Assembly (NCBI GenBank): GCA_035527975.1
Contig: DATKZM010000115.1
Span: 12,158-76,157, forward strand
Length of the DNA stretch: 64,000 bases
DNA from: DATKZM01 sp035527975
GTDB taxonomy: Bacteria > Pseudomonadota > Alphaproteobacteria > JAPULJ01
Direction: 5' to 3'
Numbering within the stretch: position 1 is the stretch's first letter; every line of letters starts with the position of its first letter. Under the pieces are notes generated by a model that made no database searches, was not told the DNA's origin, and worked only from the letters and a program-made list of their open reading frames with translations. Shown here piece by piece: positions 1 through 8,201 of this stretch. A program made the translations under genes and the position numbers.

Positions 1-61
1 ACTGTCAAGCAGTCTGCCTGGTGCATCGCCGTGTGTCTTGCCGGGACGATCAACCCGCGCT

Positions 62-775
62 ATGACCTTCGCTCCCATGGCAAAGCCGCCCGAAATGCTG
101 CTGATTGCCGACCGCGCGGTGCCGCTTGCGGTTCGCCGCAGCGCGCGGGCGCGCCGCATCACGCTGCGCATCGACGACACCAGCGGCTCGGTCGTGCTCA
201 CCCTGCCGCGGCGGGTGGCGCTGGCCGAGGGGCTTGCCTTCGTCGAAGAAAAGCGGCGCTGGATCGAACGCCGGCTCAACAGCCTGCCGCCGCGCGTGCC
301 CTTCGAGGCGGGCGCGGTCATCCCGGTGTTGGGCCGCGAGCGGAATGTAATCTGGACCCCCGGTCGGCCGCGCGCGGTGCGGCTGGACGAGGCTGCGATC
401 CGCGTCGGCGGCGAGCGCGGCCTGCTCGCGCAGCGGCTGGAAGCCTGGTTCAAGCGTTACGCGCGCGAGGAGATCGGCTCCCGGGTCGGGGTCATGCGTG
501 GGCGGATCGGCGCCGGTGCCGGCCGCCTTGCAATACGCGACACGCGCTCGCGCTGGGGCAGCGCCAGCGCCGACGGCAATCTCAATTTCTCCTGGCGTCT
601 GGTGATGGCGCCCGACTGGGTGCTCGATTACGTGGTCGCCCATGAGGTCGCGCATCTCAAGCACATGAACCATGGGCCGCGCTTCTGGGCCCTGGTGGCC
701 AAGCTCGTCGGCGATCCCGACCCTGCCCGCTGCTGGCTGCGCACCCATGGCAGCGGGCTGCACCGCTACGGCTAG
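62..775 (+). CDS. SprT/YgjP-like (DUF45) zinc metallopeptidase
   Basis: Predicted cytoplasmic zinc metallopeptidase of the YgjP/DUF45 family (M48-like), 237 aa from the ATG chosen here. The C-terminal half carries the family signature: the RSRWGS stretch near residues 163-167 followed by HEVAH at 194-198, with a further histidine at 204 (HMNHG) that should be the third zinc ligand. There is no signal peptide or membrane segment. An upstream TTG at 38 is in frame and would add eight residues; the ATG is preferred. Substrate is unknown for the family. Stands alone, with a palindromic repeat after the stop. Confidence 0.85.
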   Translation: MTFAPMAKPPEMLLIADRAVPLAVRRSARARRITLRIDDTSGSVVLTLPRRVALAEGLAFVEEKRRWIERRLNSLPPRVPFEAGAVIPVLGRERNVIWTPGRPRAVRLDEAAIRVGGERGLLAQRLEAWFKRYAREEIGSRVGVMRGRIGAGAGRLAIRDTRSRWGSASADGNLNFSWRLVMAPDWVLDYVVAHEVAHLKHMNHGPRFWALVAKLVGDPDPARCWLRTHGSGLHRYG

Positions 776-828
776 GCGCATTTGCGCGCTGGGTGATTGT
801 AAACACGGATTTCCCCGCCGCCGCTGTC

Positions 829-912
829 GTCATTCCCGCGTAAGCGGGAATCCAGCGAAGACGGGCCACAACTTCGCATGTGATCCTGGATCCCCGCGTT
901 CGCGGGGATGAC
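829..912. repeat. dispersed palindromic repeat, family A
   Basis: Intergenic element bounded by GTCAT and ATGAC. It contains two hairpins, ATTCCCGC-gtaa-GCGGGAAT and ATCCCCGCG-tt-CGCGGGGAT, separated by a short unrelated stretch. Related copies in this window are at 2212-2312, 33239-33351 and a half element at 49263-49288. It resembles short interspersed palindromic repeats common in alphaproteobacterial gaps; it could also act as a transcription end for the upstream gene. Confidence 0.75.
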
Positions 913-1028
913 GAACGATGGGGTGGTCGTCGCGGGACTCCAGTTCGCCCGCAAGCATCGGATAGAATGGCCACATCGCCTGCTCTAGCTTGGCCCGCAT
1001 GACACAACATGCAAAGCGAGCAGCAACC

Positions 1029-2141
1029 ATGACCGAGATGATCCAGATGGCCGACGCGGCACCGCGAGAGAGCGACGCGAAGACCGGCGACGAGCTCCGC
1101 TGGCAGGCGGTGCTCGGCCGCGAGGCGGCGCTTGACGGCGCCTTCGTCTACGCGGTGCGCTCCACGGGGATTTACTGCCGGCCGTCCTGTCCGTCGAAGC
1201 GGCCCAACCGGGTCCAGGTTGCCTTCTACGAGGTGCCCCAGGCCGCCGAGGCGGCGGGCTTTCGCGCCTGCAAGCGCTGCAAGCCCAGGCAGGCGGCATC
1301 GAGCGACACGGCGCTGGCAGCCGTGCGCTCGGCCTGCGATTTGATTGACGCGGACAATGAACGCGCGCCGACCCTGGAGGACCTGGCCGCTCATGTCGGC
1401 CTCAGCGCCTCGCATCTGCAGCGCCGTTTCAAGCGCGTCATGGGGGTCTCCCCGCGCGAATACGCCGATGCGCGGCGGATGGCGCGGTTTCGCGACGCGG
1501 TGAAGGCGGGCGACGATGTGACAGGCGCGCTCTACGAGGCGGGCTACGGGTCATCCTCGCGGCTCTACGAGCGCGCCGGCGCCCATCTCGGCATGACGCC
1601 GGCAACCTATGCCAAGGGCGGCAAGGGCGCGGAGATTCGCTATGCGCTCGCCGACTGTACTTACGGGCGGATCCTCGTCGCGGGCACGCAGGCCGGCATC
1701 TGCTTTCTCGCTTTCGGGGCGGACGACGCCAAGCTCGCCGAGGAACTGGCGCTTGAATTCCCCGCCGCGGCATTGGAGCGCGACGATACGGGGCTGGGGC
1801 GTTGGCTCGATGGCGTGCTCGACTATCTGAACGACGGCACGCCGCATCCAGAACTCCCGCTGGATGTACGCGCGACCGCCTTCCAGCGCCGGGTCTGGCA
1901 GGCGCTGACGCAGATCCCTTACGGCGAGACCCGCACCTACTCGGAGATCGCCGCGATGCTCGGTGCCTCGAAGGCCCAGCGCGCGGTTGGCCGGGCCTGC
2001 GCCACCAACCCGGTCTCGCTGCTGATCCCGTGTCACCGCGCGATCCGCGAGGATGGCGGGCTCGGCGGCTATCGCTGGGGGCTGAAGACCAAGGAGCGGC
2101 TCCTGGCGCACGAACGCAAGGCGGCGCCGGCGCGCAAATAG
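1029..2141 (+). CDS. ada: Ada: bifunctional alkylation-response regulator and O6-methylguanine-DNA methyltransferase
   Basis: Repairs alkylated DNA by irreversible transfer of the methyl group to its own cysteines, and acts as a methylation-activated transcription factor. From the ATG used here (370 aa), the N-terminal zinc domain shows C50, C54, C81 and C84. An AraC-type helix-turn-helix follows (about 100-190, with LAAHVGLSASHLQRRFK). The C-terminal methyltransferase domain ends with the acceptor motif PCHR (C335). All three Ada modules are therefore present. In-frame upstream starts exist at 990 (TTG) and 999 (ATG). Expected to activate itself after methylation; no operator was identified. 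Confidence 0.93.
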   Translation: MTEMIQMADAAPRESDAKTGDELRWQAVLGREAALDGAFVYAVRSTGIYCRPSCPSKRPNRVQVAFYEVPQAAEAAGFRACKRCKPRQAASSDTALAAVRSACDLIDADNERAPTLEDLAAHVGLSASHLQRRFKRVMGVSPREYADARRMARFRDAVKAGDDVTGALYEAGYGSSSRLYERAGAHLGMTPATYAKGGKGAEIRYALADCTYGRILVAGTQAGICFLAFGADDAKLAEELALEFPAAALERDDTGLGRWLDGVLDYLNDGTPHPELPLDVRATAFQRRVWQALTQIPYGETRTYSEIAAMLGASKAQRAVGRACATNPVSLLIPCHRAIREDGGLGGYRWGLKTKERLLAHERKAAPARK

Positions 2142-2211
2142 CCGGCGCAGCGCGAAACAAAGGACGGCCTGACGGGATTAGCGCAAGGACAGTTCGCGGC
2201 TGCAACAAACC

Positions 2212-2312
2212 GTCATTCCCGCGCCCATCGATAAGCTCAGGAGCGGGAATCCATGGGTCGTTCGGCACCGATCTTGCCGGCGTCTATGGACCCCCGCTTT
2301 CGCGGGGGTGAC
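2212..2312. repeat. dispersed palindromic repeat, family A (in the 2142-2476 gap)
   Basis: Bounded by GTCAT and GTGAC, with arms ATTCCCGC/GCGGGAAT and a second hairpin CCCCCGC-ttt-GCGGGGG. It is the same type of element as 829-912. The rest of this 335-base gap (2313-2476) shows no gene; it ends with the GGGAAGG ribosome-binding site of the MFS gene. Confidence 0.7.
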
Positions 2313-2476
2313 GGTTTTGGGCGGTGACGCCAACCGAGTGCGCAGCCTCAATTCTGCTGCGTCCGCCAACACATGCCGCCCGCGCATGACGCGCCCGCGA
2401 GGCGCGCGTTTGCGGGCGCGCGGTCGCATCGCTATATGCTCCGAACAACCGCCGCCACGACCGGGAAGGCGAACCC

Positions 2477-3724
2477 TTGAAACGTGCCGCCTTCTGGGCG
2501 CTGCTGGTAACGCTGATCGCCTACCAGCCGATCGCGACCGACACTTATCTGCCGGCCCTGCCGGCGATCGCTCGCGCCTTTTCCACCGACGCGGCGATGG
2601 TGCAATGGACGCTGTCGGCCTTCTTCCTCGGCATCGCCTCGGCGCAGCTCTTCTACGGGCCGCTCTCCGACCGCTTCGGGCGCAAGCCCATCCTGATGAT
2701 CGGTGTGACGATTTTCCTGGCCGGCTCGATCGCCTGTCTCTTTGCGACCACGATCGAAACGTTGATCATCGCCCGCTTTTTCCAAGCGATCGGCTGTTGC
2801 GCGGGGCCGACGATCTCGCGCGCGGCGGTGCGCGATGTGTTCGCCCGTGAGCATGCCGCCCGGGCGCTGGCCTATCTGGGGGCGGCGATGGGGTTCATTC
2901 CGGCGCTGGCGCCGATCGTCGGCGGCTTCCTGCTGACCACATTCGACTGGCGGGCGATCTTCGTCGGCATGGCCGTGGTCGCGGTGGCGACCCTGCTGGG
3001 CCTCGTCAGCTTTTTTCAAGAGACCAACACGGCGCCCGACCCCCATGCCCTCAATATCCGGCGCATGGCTGCGAACTACCGCGAAATGCTCGGCGAGCGC
3101 GCCTTCATGGGCTTTGCGCTGACCGCGGCCTTCTCGATTGGCGGGCTGGTCATGTTTCTGTCGGGCTCGCCCCACGTGCTCATCACCGGGCACGGCGTGG
3201 CGGCCGACGTCTATGGCTATTACTTCGCTGCCATCGTGCTGTCCTACACGGTCGGGACGCTGGCGGCGGGCAAGCTCACGATCCGCCTCGGCATCGAGCG
3301 CATGGTGCTGATCGGCACGATCATCGGCGCGGTGGCGGGGATCATGCAGGCGGCGCTGGCCTGGGCCGGGGCGCACAGCATCATCTCGCTGCTCGGGCCC
3401 CAGGCGCTGTACATGATCTGCCTGGGCATCGTGCTGCCCAATGCGCTCGCCGGCGCCATCGGGCCGTATTCGACCAAGGCCGGCGCGGCATCGGCGCTGC
3501 TCGGCTTCATCCAGCTCACCATCGCGGCGGCGGTGTCGATCGGCATGGCCTATGCCTTCGGCTGGACCCAGCGCAGCATGGCGACGGGCCTCGCGATCAT
3601 GTCGATTGCGGCGCTGTTCTTTTTCTGCTTGCTGGCTTGGCGGGTGCGTGACCGCACGGTGCTCGACCCCGCCGAGGTGCGCGCGACCGAGAGCGTCTAC
3701 ACGATCGGCCGCCGGCCCGGATAG
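2477..3724 (+). CDS. MFS transporter, Bcr/CflA drug-resistance family
   Basis: Inner-membrane proton-coupled exporter of 415 aa with about 12 hydrophobic segments, the usual size for the DHA1 Bcr/CflA group. Family features are the early YLPALPAI segment after TM1 and the cytoplasmic loop motif GPLSDRFGRKP (about 58-68) between TM2 and TM3. The start is TTG, supported by GGGAAGG at 2463-2469 eight bases upstream. The substrate cannot be told from sequence. No co-transcribed partner; the downstream gap is AT-rich. Confidence 0.88.
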   Translation: MKRAAFWALLVTLIAYQPIATDTYLPALPAIARAFSTDAAMVQWTLSAFFLGIASAQLFYGPLSDRFGRKPILMIGVTIFLAGSIACLFATTIETLIIARFFQAIGCCAGPTISRAAVRDVFAREHAARALAYLGAAMGFIPALAPIVGGFLLTTFDWRAIFVGMAVVAVATLLGLVSFFQETNTAPDPHALNIRRMAANYREMLGERAFMGFALTAAFSIGGLVMFLSGSPHVLITGHGVAADVYGYYFAAIVLSYTVGTLAAGKLTIRLGIERMVLIGTIIGAVAGIMQAALAWAGAHSIISLLGPQALYMICLGIVLPNALAGAIGPYSTKAGAASALLGFIQLTIAAAVSIGMAYAFGWTQRSMATGLAIMSIAALFFFCLLAWRVRDRTVLDPAEVRATESVYTIGRRPG

Positions 3725-3769
3725 GGCGCCGGCTACGATAGGCGCTGTCCGGGCGATTCCGGCCCGACC

Positions 3770-3784
3770 GAACAACAACCGAAC
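3770..3784. promoter_or_regulatory. LexA-like direct repeat GAAC-N7-GAAC
   Basis: GAACAACAACCGAAC matches the alphaproteobacterial LexA pattern (direct repeats of GTTC/GAAC with a 7-base spacer) and lies about 100 bases before the start of the unrecognised gene at 3885. A 64-kb window should hold one or two such matches by chance, so this is only a candidate. Confidence 0.25.
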
Positions 3785-3840
3785 ATTGCAATTGTCGTTT
3801 TTATTCTTGACATGCGTGTGATTGTATGATGGGAATTATC

Positions 3841-3852
3841 CCATAATTATGG
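3841..3852. promoter_or_regulatory. perfect 12-base palindrome in an AT-rich leader
   Basis: CCATAATTATGG is a perfect palindrome 33 bases before the ATG of the gene at 3885, within an AT-rich stretch (about 3784-3868) that contrasts with the surrounding DNA. It could be an operator or part of the promoter. A TTGACA lies at 3807-3812, but no well-spaced -10 element accompanies it. Confidence 0.35.
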
Positions 3853-3884
3853 CCAATCCATAACCCTTCACACGGACGGTGCCA

Positions 3885-5114
3885 ATGCCCGTATTCGACG
3901 ACCCCGACAACCCGGCGCTCGACGAGAGCGAGCGCCAAACCGTCAACCAGCGTCTCAACACCCTGATGGCCGACCCGGTCCGCCAGGATTTCAGCGAGCC
4001 CGAGGTGGTCGCCTATATCGACCGCCAGCGCGACCGGCTGACCGACGACAATGGTGTGCCGATCCGCAGCGACTTCGAGCCCTTCCGGCCGGCGGTAACG
4101 CGCAGCGACGCCCGGCTGGAAAGCTCCGTGGGGGACGGCGAGGCCAATCACCCGCTCGCGGTCTTCAGCACCAAGAAGCTTCTCAATAAATCGGGCTTCC
4201 ATACTTTCAAGCCCGGCATCGAGCCGATAGGAGAAGCCAGCCCGCGCTTTCTTGCCGATCTCAAGCGCTTCCAGTTCGCCCATGACCTGGCGCCCGACGC
4301 CGCCGCGCAGCCCGGCGGGCCCACGGTCCACATGCTGACCAGGAAAGTATTCGGGGCCGGCGACGGCCCGCCGCCCGAGAGCGAAACGGAATTCTTCCGC
4401 GAGCGCTTCGACAAGGACCCCAACCGGACGCTTTCGGGGCAGCCGATATTTGGAGAGGAGGGGTTGGCCGGCGACGGCGCCGAATTGGTCCCCACCAGAT
4501 TCAAGCTCCGCCCCGGAGGGGGCGTGCGGCCGAGACCGGGCAAACCACGACAAGGATCTGAAGGCGATGGAAGCGGGCAACCGCCATCCGGCCGGCCGCC
4601 CCGGGGCGGCCCAGGAGGCGGGCGGCGATCACCCGACCCGATCATACCGCAAGGCAAACCTAAGCCAGAGAGACAATTTGATGATGAAAGCGACGGTCCG
4701 AAAAAGCCGACGGTCGCCGAAACGCCAGTACCCATTTTTCGGTATCCCGACGGCCGGCTTTATGTGGCGGTGGATGGAAAAGGGCGAATCGCACCAAGAT
4801 CGGAACCCGGATCTACTGAACCGCAAGACATCGACACCGAAACAAGACTGAATGGGATCAGAGATGTTTGGAACAAGGCCTATCCCAACCTCAAAGCCAG
4901 GCGGTCGTTTCAACAAAGGCGCGCCGCGGGTGTTGAAAGCTATGTGTATGGCCCAGTCTTCAACAAATCGGGCGAAATTCTCCACCATGAAATACTGATC
5001 GACCCTCGATCCGGAGAGCCGTTAAGAGCACCTGTGGGCAAAGAAATCCTGCTCACGAAGGAGCAGGTCAGAAAGATGGGGCTGGAACGTTGGTACAACC
5101 CCCACGGGCGGTGA
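3885..5114 (+). CDS. unrecognised multidomain protein with PG-binding-like segment, Gly/Pro linker and novel C-terminal domain
   Basis: 409 aa from ATG 3885; a GTG at 3879 is also in frame. There is no signal peptide. Residues 1-80 are acidic and helical. Residues 88-153 end in LKRFQFAHDLAPD...GGPTVHMLTRK, reminiscent of a peptidoglycan-binding_1 repeat. Residues 205-265 are a low-complexity Gly/Pro/Arg linker. Residues 283-409 form a compact, unrecognised domain (YPDGRLYVAV, VWNKAYPNL, VYGPVFN, HHEILIDPRSGEP). From about 4640 the GC content is visibly lower than in neighbouring genes. The layout of delivery-like part, flexible linker and terminal domain resembles polymorphic toxins, but that is inference. 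Two Sel1-repeat genes follow on the same strand. Confidence 0.6.
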   Translation: MPVFDDPDNPALDESERQTVNQRLNTLMADPVRQDFSEPEVVAYIDRQRDRLTDDNGVPIRSDFEPFRPAVTRSDARLESSVGDGEANHPLAVFSTKKLLNKSGFHTFKPGIEPIGEASPRFLADLKRFQFAHDLAPDAAAQPGGPTVHMLTRKVFGAGDGPPPESETEFFRERFDKDPNRTLSGQPIFGEEGLAGDGAELVPTRFKLRPGGGVRPRPGKPRQGSEGDGSGQPPSGRPPRGGPGGGRRSPDPIIPQGKPKPERQFDDESDGPKKPTVAETPVPIFRYPDGRLYVAVDGKGRIAPRSEPGSTEPQDIDTETRLNGIRDVWNKAYPNLKARRSFQQRRAAGVESYVYGPVFNKSGEILHHEILIDPRSGEPLRAPVGKEILLTKEQVRKMGLERWYNPHGR

Positions 5115-5207
5115 GTCGACACCCGTCATGATTCTGCTGTTGCTTCACCCGCTGGCAGCAACAACATAGGATGGGTATGCCTGCATAATCCAAGAGACAC
5201 TCCCGTC

Positions 5208-5927
5208 ATGGCTGTACGAAATCAAAAGTCCAAGCAAGCGCTGGGTCTGGCCGTTCGCACATTCGGCGCTGCGATTGCCATGATCGTGTGGTCGATGGGC
5301 GCAAGCGCCGATGACATTGCTGCGGCGAAGCGTGCCTTCGACAACGAACGATATCAGCAGGCAGTTGCCTTGCTGCGTCCCTTGGCGGAGGCCGGGGATG
5401 CCAGGGCGCAATATTATCTCGGCTACGTATATGACCAAGGCCGCTGGGTCCATGCCAGTCGCTCCAAAGCTTTCGAATGGTTTGAAAAATCGGCCGCAAA
5501 GGACCACACACCGGGGCTGCGCGGGCTTGGCCGGCTGCTGATCCTTTGGGAGGTCGACGTCAAGCGGGGGCAAAAACTGCTTACCATCGCCGCGGAACGG
5601 GGCGACTCCAAAGCTCAATGGATGTTGGGCCTGTTTATTGCTGACCGCAGACACGGCGTGACTGGGACCAAGTACGAAGCGAGGGCTTGGCTGATCAAGG
5701 CCATCGAGCAGAAGAACGTGATGGCTCCAACAAGGCTCATGTTTTCCTTCCTATCCGACAGGAATTATGTCGACGCCCACAAATGGGAGATCATCGGCCA
5801 GCATATTCGGAAGACATCCAAGCCACTGCTCATTGGCGACATCAGAAAAGAGATGACCAGCCAGCAGATTGCCGAGGCGAGGCGGCGAGCCGACACTTGG
5901 CTCAAGGCGCATGGCATGACGAAATAG
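5208..5927 (+). CDS. secreted Sel1-like repeat protein, paralogue 1
   Basis: 239 aa. The N-terminus has a basic segment and a hydrophobic stretch ending GASA (about residues 12-34), a likely signal peptide. Sel1-like repeats follow (for example GDARAQYYLGYVYDQG and GDSKAQWMLGLFIADRR), so a periplasmic protein-interaction role is likely. The C-terminus (IRKEMTSQQIAEARRRADTWLKAHG) is shared with the next gene, from which it is 12 bases away; the two are a tandem duplication. Its function is unknown. The position behind the linker-rich protein at 3885 could make it a partner or immunity protein, which is inference. Confidence 0.8.
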   Translation: MAVRNQKSKQALGLAVRTFGAAIAMIVWSMGASADDIAAAKRAFDNERYQQAVALLRPLAEAGDARAQYYLGYVYDQGRWVHASRSKAFEWFEKSAAKDHTPGLRGLGRLLILWEVDVKRGQKLLTIAAERGDSKAQWMLGLFIADRRHGVTGTKYEARAWLIKAIEQKNVMAPTRLMFSFLSDRNYVDAHKWEIIGQHIRKTSKPLLIGDIRKEMTSQQIAEARRRADTWLKAHGMTK

Positions 5928-5939
5928 GACCGCCCCGAC

Positions 5940-6686
5940 ATGGCAAGCCATATTCGTGCGATCTCGCTGCTTCTTCTCCTGGTCTCCACCTGGCCTGGCG
6001 CAGCCATGGCCGATCCGATCGCAGAAGCAGTGCGTGTGCACGACACCGGGGACTATGCCCGCGCTTTCAAACTCCTGCATCCGCTGGCGCAGAAAGGCGA
6101 TCCGCGGGCGCAGCATATTCTGGGAGAATGGTACGACGGCGGGAATACCGGGACTAAGGAATATATTACCTTGTCGGTGAAGAAAGCCCGACACTGGTAC
6201 GAGAAATCGGCGGCGCAGAACTACAAGCCCGGTGTACGGGCCTTGGGAGCCTACCTCACCGGACACGGCATCGAGGTCATGCGGGGCTATCGTATCCTGC
6301 TCACTATGGCCGAAGCTGGCGATGCGCGGGCGCAAGCGCTGCTCGGAAATTTCATCGCAACCCGGGCCAACGAAGAATATCCAGAGCGCTATCGAATTCC
6401 CGGGACGGCGGCCGACGGGCTCGCTTGGTTGCACAAAGCCGCCAACCAGAAGGATAATATCGCTGCCTATGCCCTTAGGTTCTATCACTGGCGATATGGG
6501 ACAAAAGCCGAGCAGTATTATTGGGAACTCATCACCGCTGCACTGATGAAGTCGCGCTTGCCAATGGCGGCACCGAATATCCGTGACGAGCTAACGAAAA
6601 AGCAGCGCACCGATGTCGAGCGCCGCGCCGCCGCCTGGCTCAAGGCGCGCGGCGTCACGCCCGTGCACCGTGTCGAATCCAAATAG
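5940..6686 (+). CDS. secreted Sel1-like repeat protein, paralogue 2
   Basis: 248 aa with a clear signal peptide (residues 1-24, ending GAAMA). Sel1-like units include GDPRAQHILGEWYDGG and GDARAQALLGNFIATR. The C-terminal IRDELTKKQRTDVERRAAAWLKARG matches the end of the upstream paralogue. It lies 12 bases after that gene and is probably co-transcribed with it. Likely periplasmic; function unknown. It ends the compositionally distinct patch that starts near 3780; the next genes (atp) are on the other strand. Confidence 0.82.
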   Translation: MASHIRAISLLLLLVSTWPGAAMADPIAEAVRVHDTGDYARAFKLLHPLAQKGDPRAQHILGEWYDGGNTGTKEYITLSVKKARHWYEKSAAQNYKPGVRALGAYLTGHGIEVMRGYRILLTMAEAGDARAQALLGNFIATRANEEYPERYRIPGTAADGLAWLHKAANQKDNIAAYALRFYHWRYGTKAEQYYWELITAALMKSRLPMAAPNIRDELTKKQRTDVERRAAAWLKARGVTPVHRVESK

Positions 6687-6706
6687 AAAATAGAGGTTCG
6701 GGCACC

Positions 6707-6737
6707 TCGCCCGCTGGCCTCTGACGGCGACGGGCGA
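6707..6737. terminator. possible terminator between converging genes
   Basis: TCGCCCG (6707-6713) pairs perfectly with CGGGCGA (6731-6737) across a 17-base loop, between the end of the second Sel1 gene and the end of atpF. There is no T-run on either side, so support is weak. Confidence 0.3.
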
Positions 6738-6755
6738 TAGGCGGGAGCGTTTGCC

Positions 6756-7247
6756 CTAATTCAGCTTGCCCGGCAGTTCCTTCAGCGCCTCGTCGACGAG
6801 GCGGGCGGTCTGGGTCGCGTCGAGCTTCTCGGCGAGGATCTGGCGGGTCGCGGCGATGGCGAGGTCGACCGCCTGGGCGCGCACCTGCGTCTCGGCCTGG
6901 GCCTCGGCCTGGGCGATGCGGTCGAGCGCCTGTTGCTCGCGCCGCTTGACCGAGGCCTTGAGGTCTTCGCCGGCCTGCTCGCGCAGCCGCGTCGCTTCGG
7001 AGCGGGCATGCGAGAGCATGGCCTCGGCCTCCTTGGCGGCGTCGCGTTCCTTGCGCTGGTATTCGGCGAGCAGCTTTTGCGCTTCCTCGCGCAGGCGCTG
7101 GGCCTCGTCGAGCTCGTGCTTGATGCGCGCGGCGCGCCCGTCAAGCGCCGCCATCAGGGGCTTGGTCGCCTTCCAGACCATGAAGATGACGAAGAGGACG
7201 AAGGCGACCGCGACCCAGAACTCGGCGCTTTGAATGAGATGGTCCAT
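6756..7247 (-). CDS. atpF: ATP synthase F0 subunit b
   Basis: Peripheral-stalk subunit b of F1F0 ATP synthase, 163 aa. One N-terminal membrane segment (about 8-27) is followed by a long charged coiled coil rich in Glu, Ala, Arg and Lys. Last gene of the minus-strand F0 operon, 8 bases after atpF'. Having two different b-type genes (b and b') is typical of photosynthetic and non-photosynthetic alphaproteobacteria. The F1 genes are not in this window, as usual for this group. Confidence 0.93.
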   Translation of the reverse strand: MDHLIQSAEFWVAVAFVLFVIFMVWKATKPLMAALDGRAARIKHELDEAQRLREEAQKLLAEYQRKERDAAKEAEAMLSHARSEATRLREQAGEDLKASVKRREQQALDRIAQAEAQAETQVRAQAVDLAIAATRQILAEKLDATQTARLVDEALKELPGKLN

Positions 7248-7255
7248 GCGCGCCG

Positions 7256-7858
7256 CTACCCAAGATCCTTGACGGCACGCGACACCGCGCCGGCCGCGTC
7301 CTGCGGGCTGACCTCAAGCCCGATCAGCTTCGCCGATGCCGCTTGGGCGATCTCGGCCGCGATATCGCCGATCCCTTCAAGGGCAGAGTTGCGCGCCTCG
7401 GCGATGCGCCGCTCGGCCTTCTCGATATCGCCCGCCAGGCGCCGGCTGAGCTTTTCATGCGCTGCGGACGCCTCGGCCGCGGCCAGCTCGTTGGCCTCGC
7501 GGATCACGACCTGCGCCGAGGCACGGCCCTCGGCGGAGAGCTTCTCGTACTCCGCCAGTACCGCCTCGGCCTCATTACGGACTTCCTGCGCCTTTGCAAC
7601 ATCGCGGTCGATGCGCTCGCGCCGATCCTCCAGCACCCGCCCGATCCTCGGCAGCGCGACCCGCCAGGCGATCAAGAAGAAGAGCGTGAAGGTGAGCGCG
7701 AGCCAGAAGATCTGCGAGGCGAAGCTCGACGGGTCGAGCTGGGGCATGCCCGATTTCTGGGTGCTGCCCTTCTCCGCCGCGAAGGCGAGAGCGGCCGGCA
7801 AGGCGGACCCGAAGATCCCCAGCGCCAAGCCGTTTCGCAGGCAGGTGACGCGTCGCAT
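7256..7858 (-). CDS. atpF': ATP synthase F0 subunit b'
   Basis: Second peripheral-stalk subunit, 200 aa from the ATG chosen at 7858. AAGAG lies about 9 bases upstream of this start; an ATG at 7864 and a GTG at 7900 are in frame. Unlike b, it begins with a leader-like hydrophobic stretch (ending ALAFAA) before the conserved membrane segment QIFWLALTFTLFFLIAW. A coiled coil follows with the conserved RI-RVLEDRRERIDRD region, and the C-terminal ASAKLIGLEVS is b'-like. Lies between atpE and atpF. Confidence 0.92.
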   Translation of the reverse strand: MRRVTCLRNGLALGIFGSALPAALAFAAEKGSTQKSGMPQLDPSSFASQIFWLALTFTLFFLIAWRVALPRIGRVLEDRRERIDRDVAKAQEVRNEAEAVLAEYEKLSAEGRASAQVVIREANELAAAEASAAHEKLSRRLAGDIEKAERRIAEARNSALEGIGDIAAEIAQAASAKLIGLEVSPQDAAGAVSRAVKDLG

Positions 7859-7913
7859 GGTCATGAGCTCTTGGCCAACATCGGGCTGATCCGGCGGCAC
7901 GCGCCGGGCCGGC

Positions 7914-8147
7914 TCAGAATACGAAGAGCAGCAAGAGCGCGATGATCAGCGCGAACAGCGCCAGCGCCTCGACAAGCGCGAAGCCCAGCATGGTCATGGT
8001 GAACATGTCGGTCTCGCGCCGCGCCGAGGGATTGCGCGCGACGGCCTGGATGTAGGCCGAAAAGATGTTGCCGATGCCGATGCCCGAGCCGATCACGCCG
8101 AGCACGGCGATGCCGGCGCCGAGGAGTTTGACTGCACTAGCGTCCAT
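7914..8147 (-). CDS. atpE: ATP synthase F0 subunit c
   Basis: 77-aa proteolipid forming the rotating c-ring. Two membrane helices carry the glycine-rich first helix (GSGIGIGNIFSAYIQAVARNP), the polar loop R38-N39-P40, and the ion-binding carboxylate E60 in the second helix (FALVEALALFALI). There is no sodium-type ligand set in view, so proton coupling is expected. Lies between atpB and atpF' in the F0 operon. Confidence 0.97.
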   Translation of the reverse strand: MDASAVKLLGAGIAVLGVIGSGIGIGNIFSAYIQAVARNPSARRETDMFTMTMLGFALVEALALFALIIALLLLFVF

Positions 8148-8201
8148 GGATCGTTCTTCCTTCTCGCTTTGAATTCCGGTTCTTGGCTTTGGCGCGCATG
8201 T

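Noticed and set aside
3807..3830. Sigma-70-like promoter TTGACA...TATGAT
   Set aside because: The spacer is only 12 bases instead of about 17, so the pair is unlikely to act as a standard promoter.
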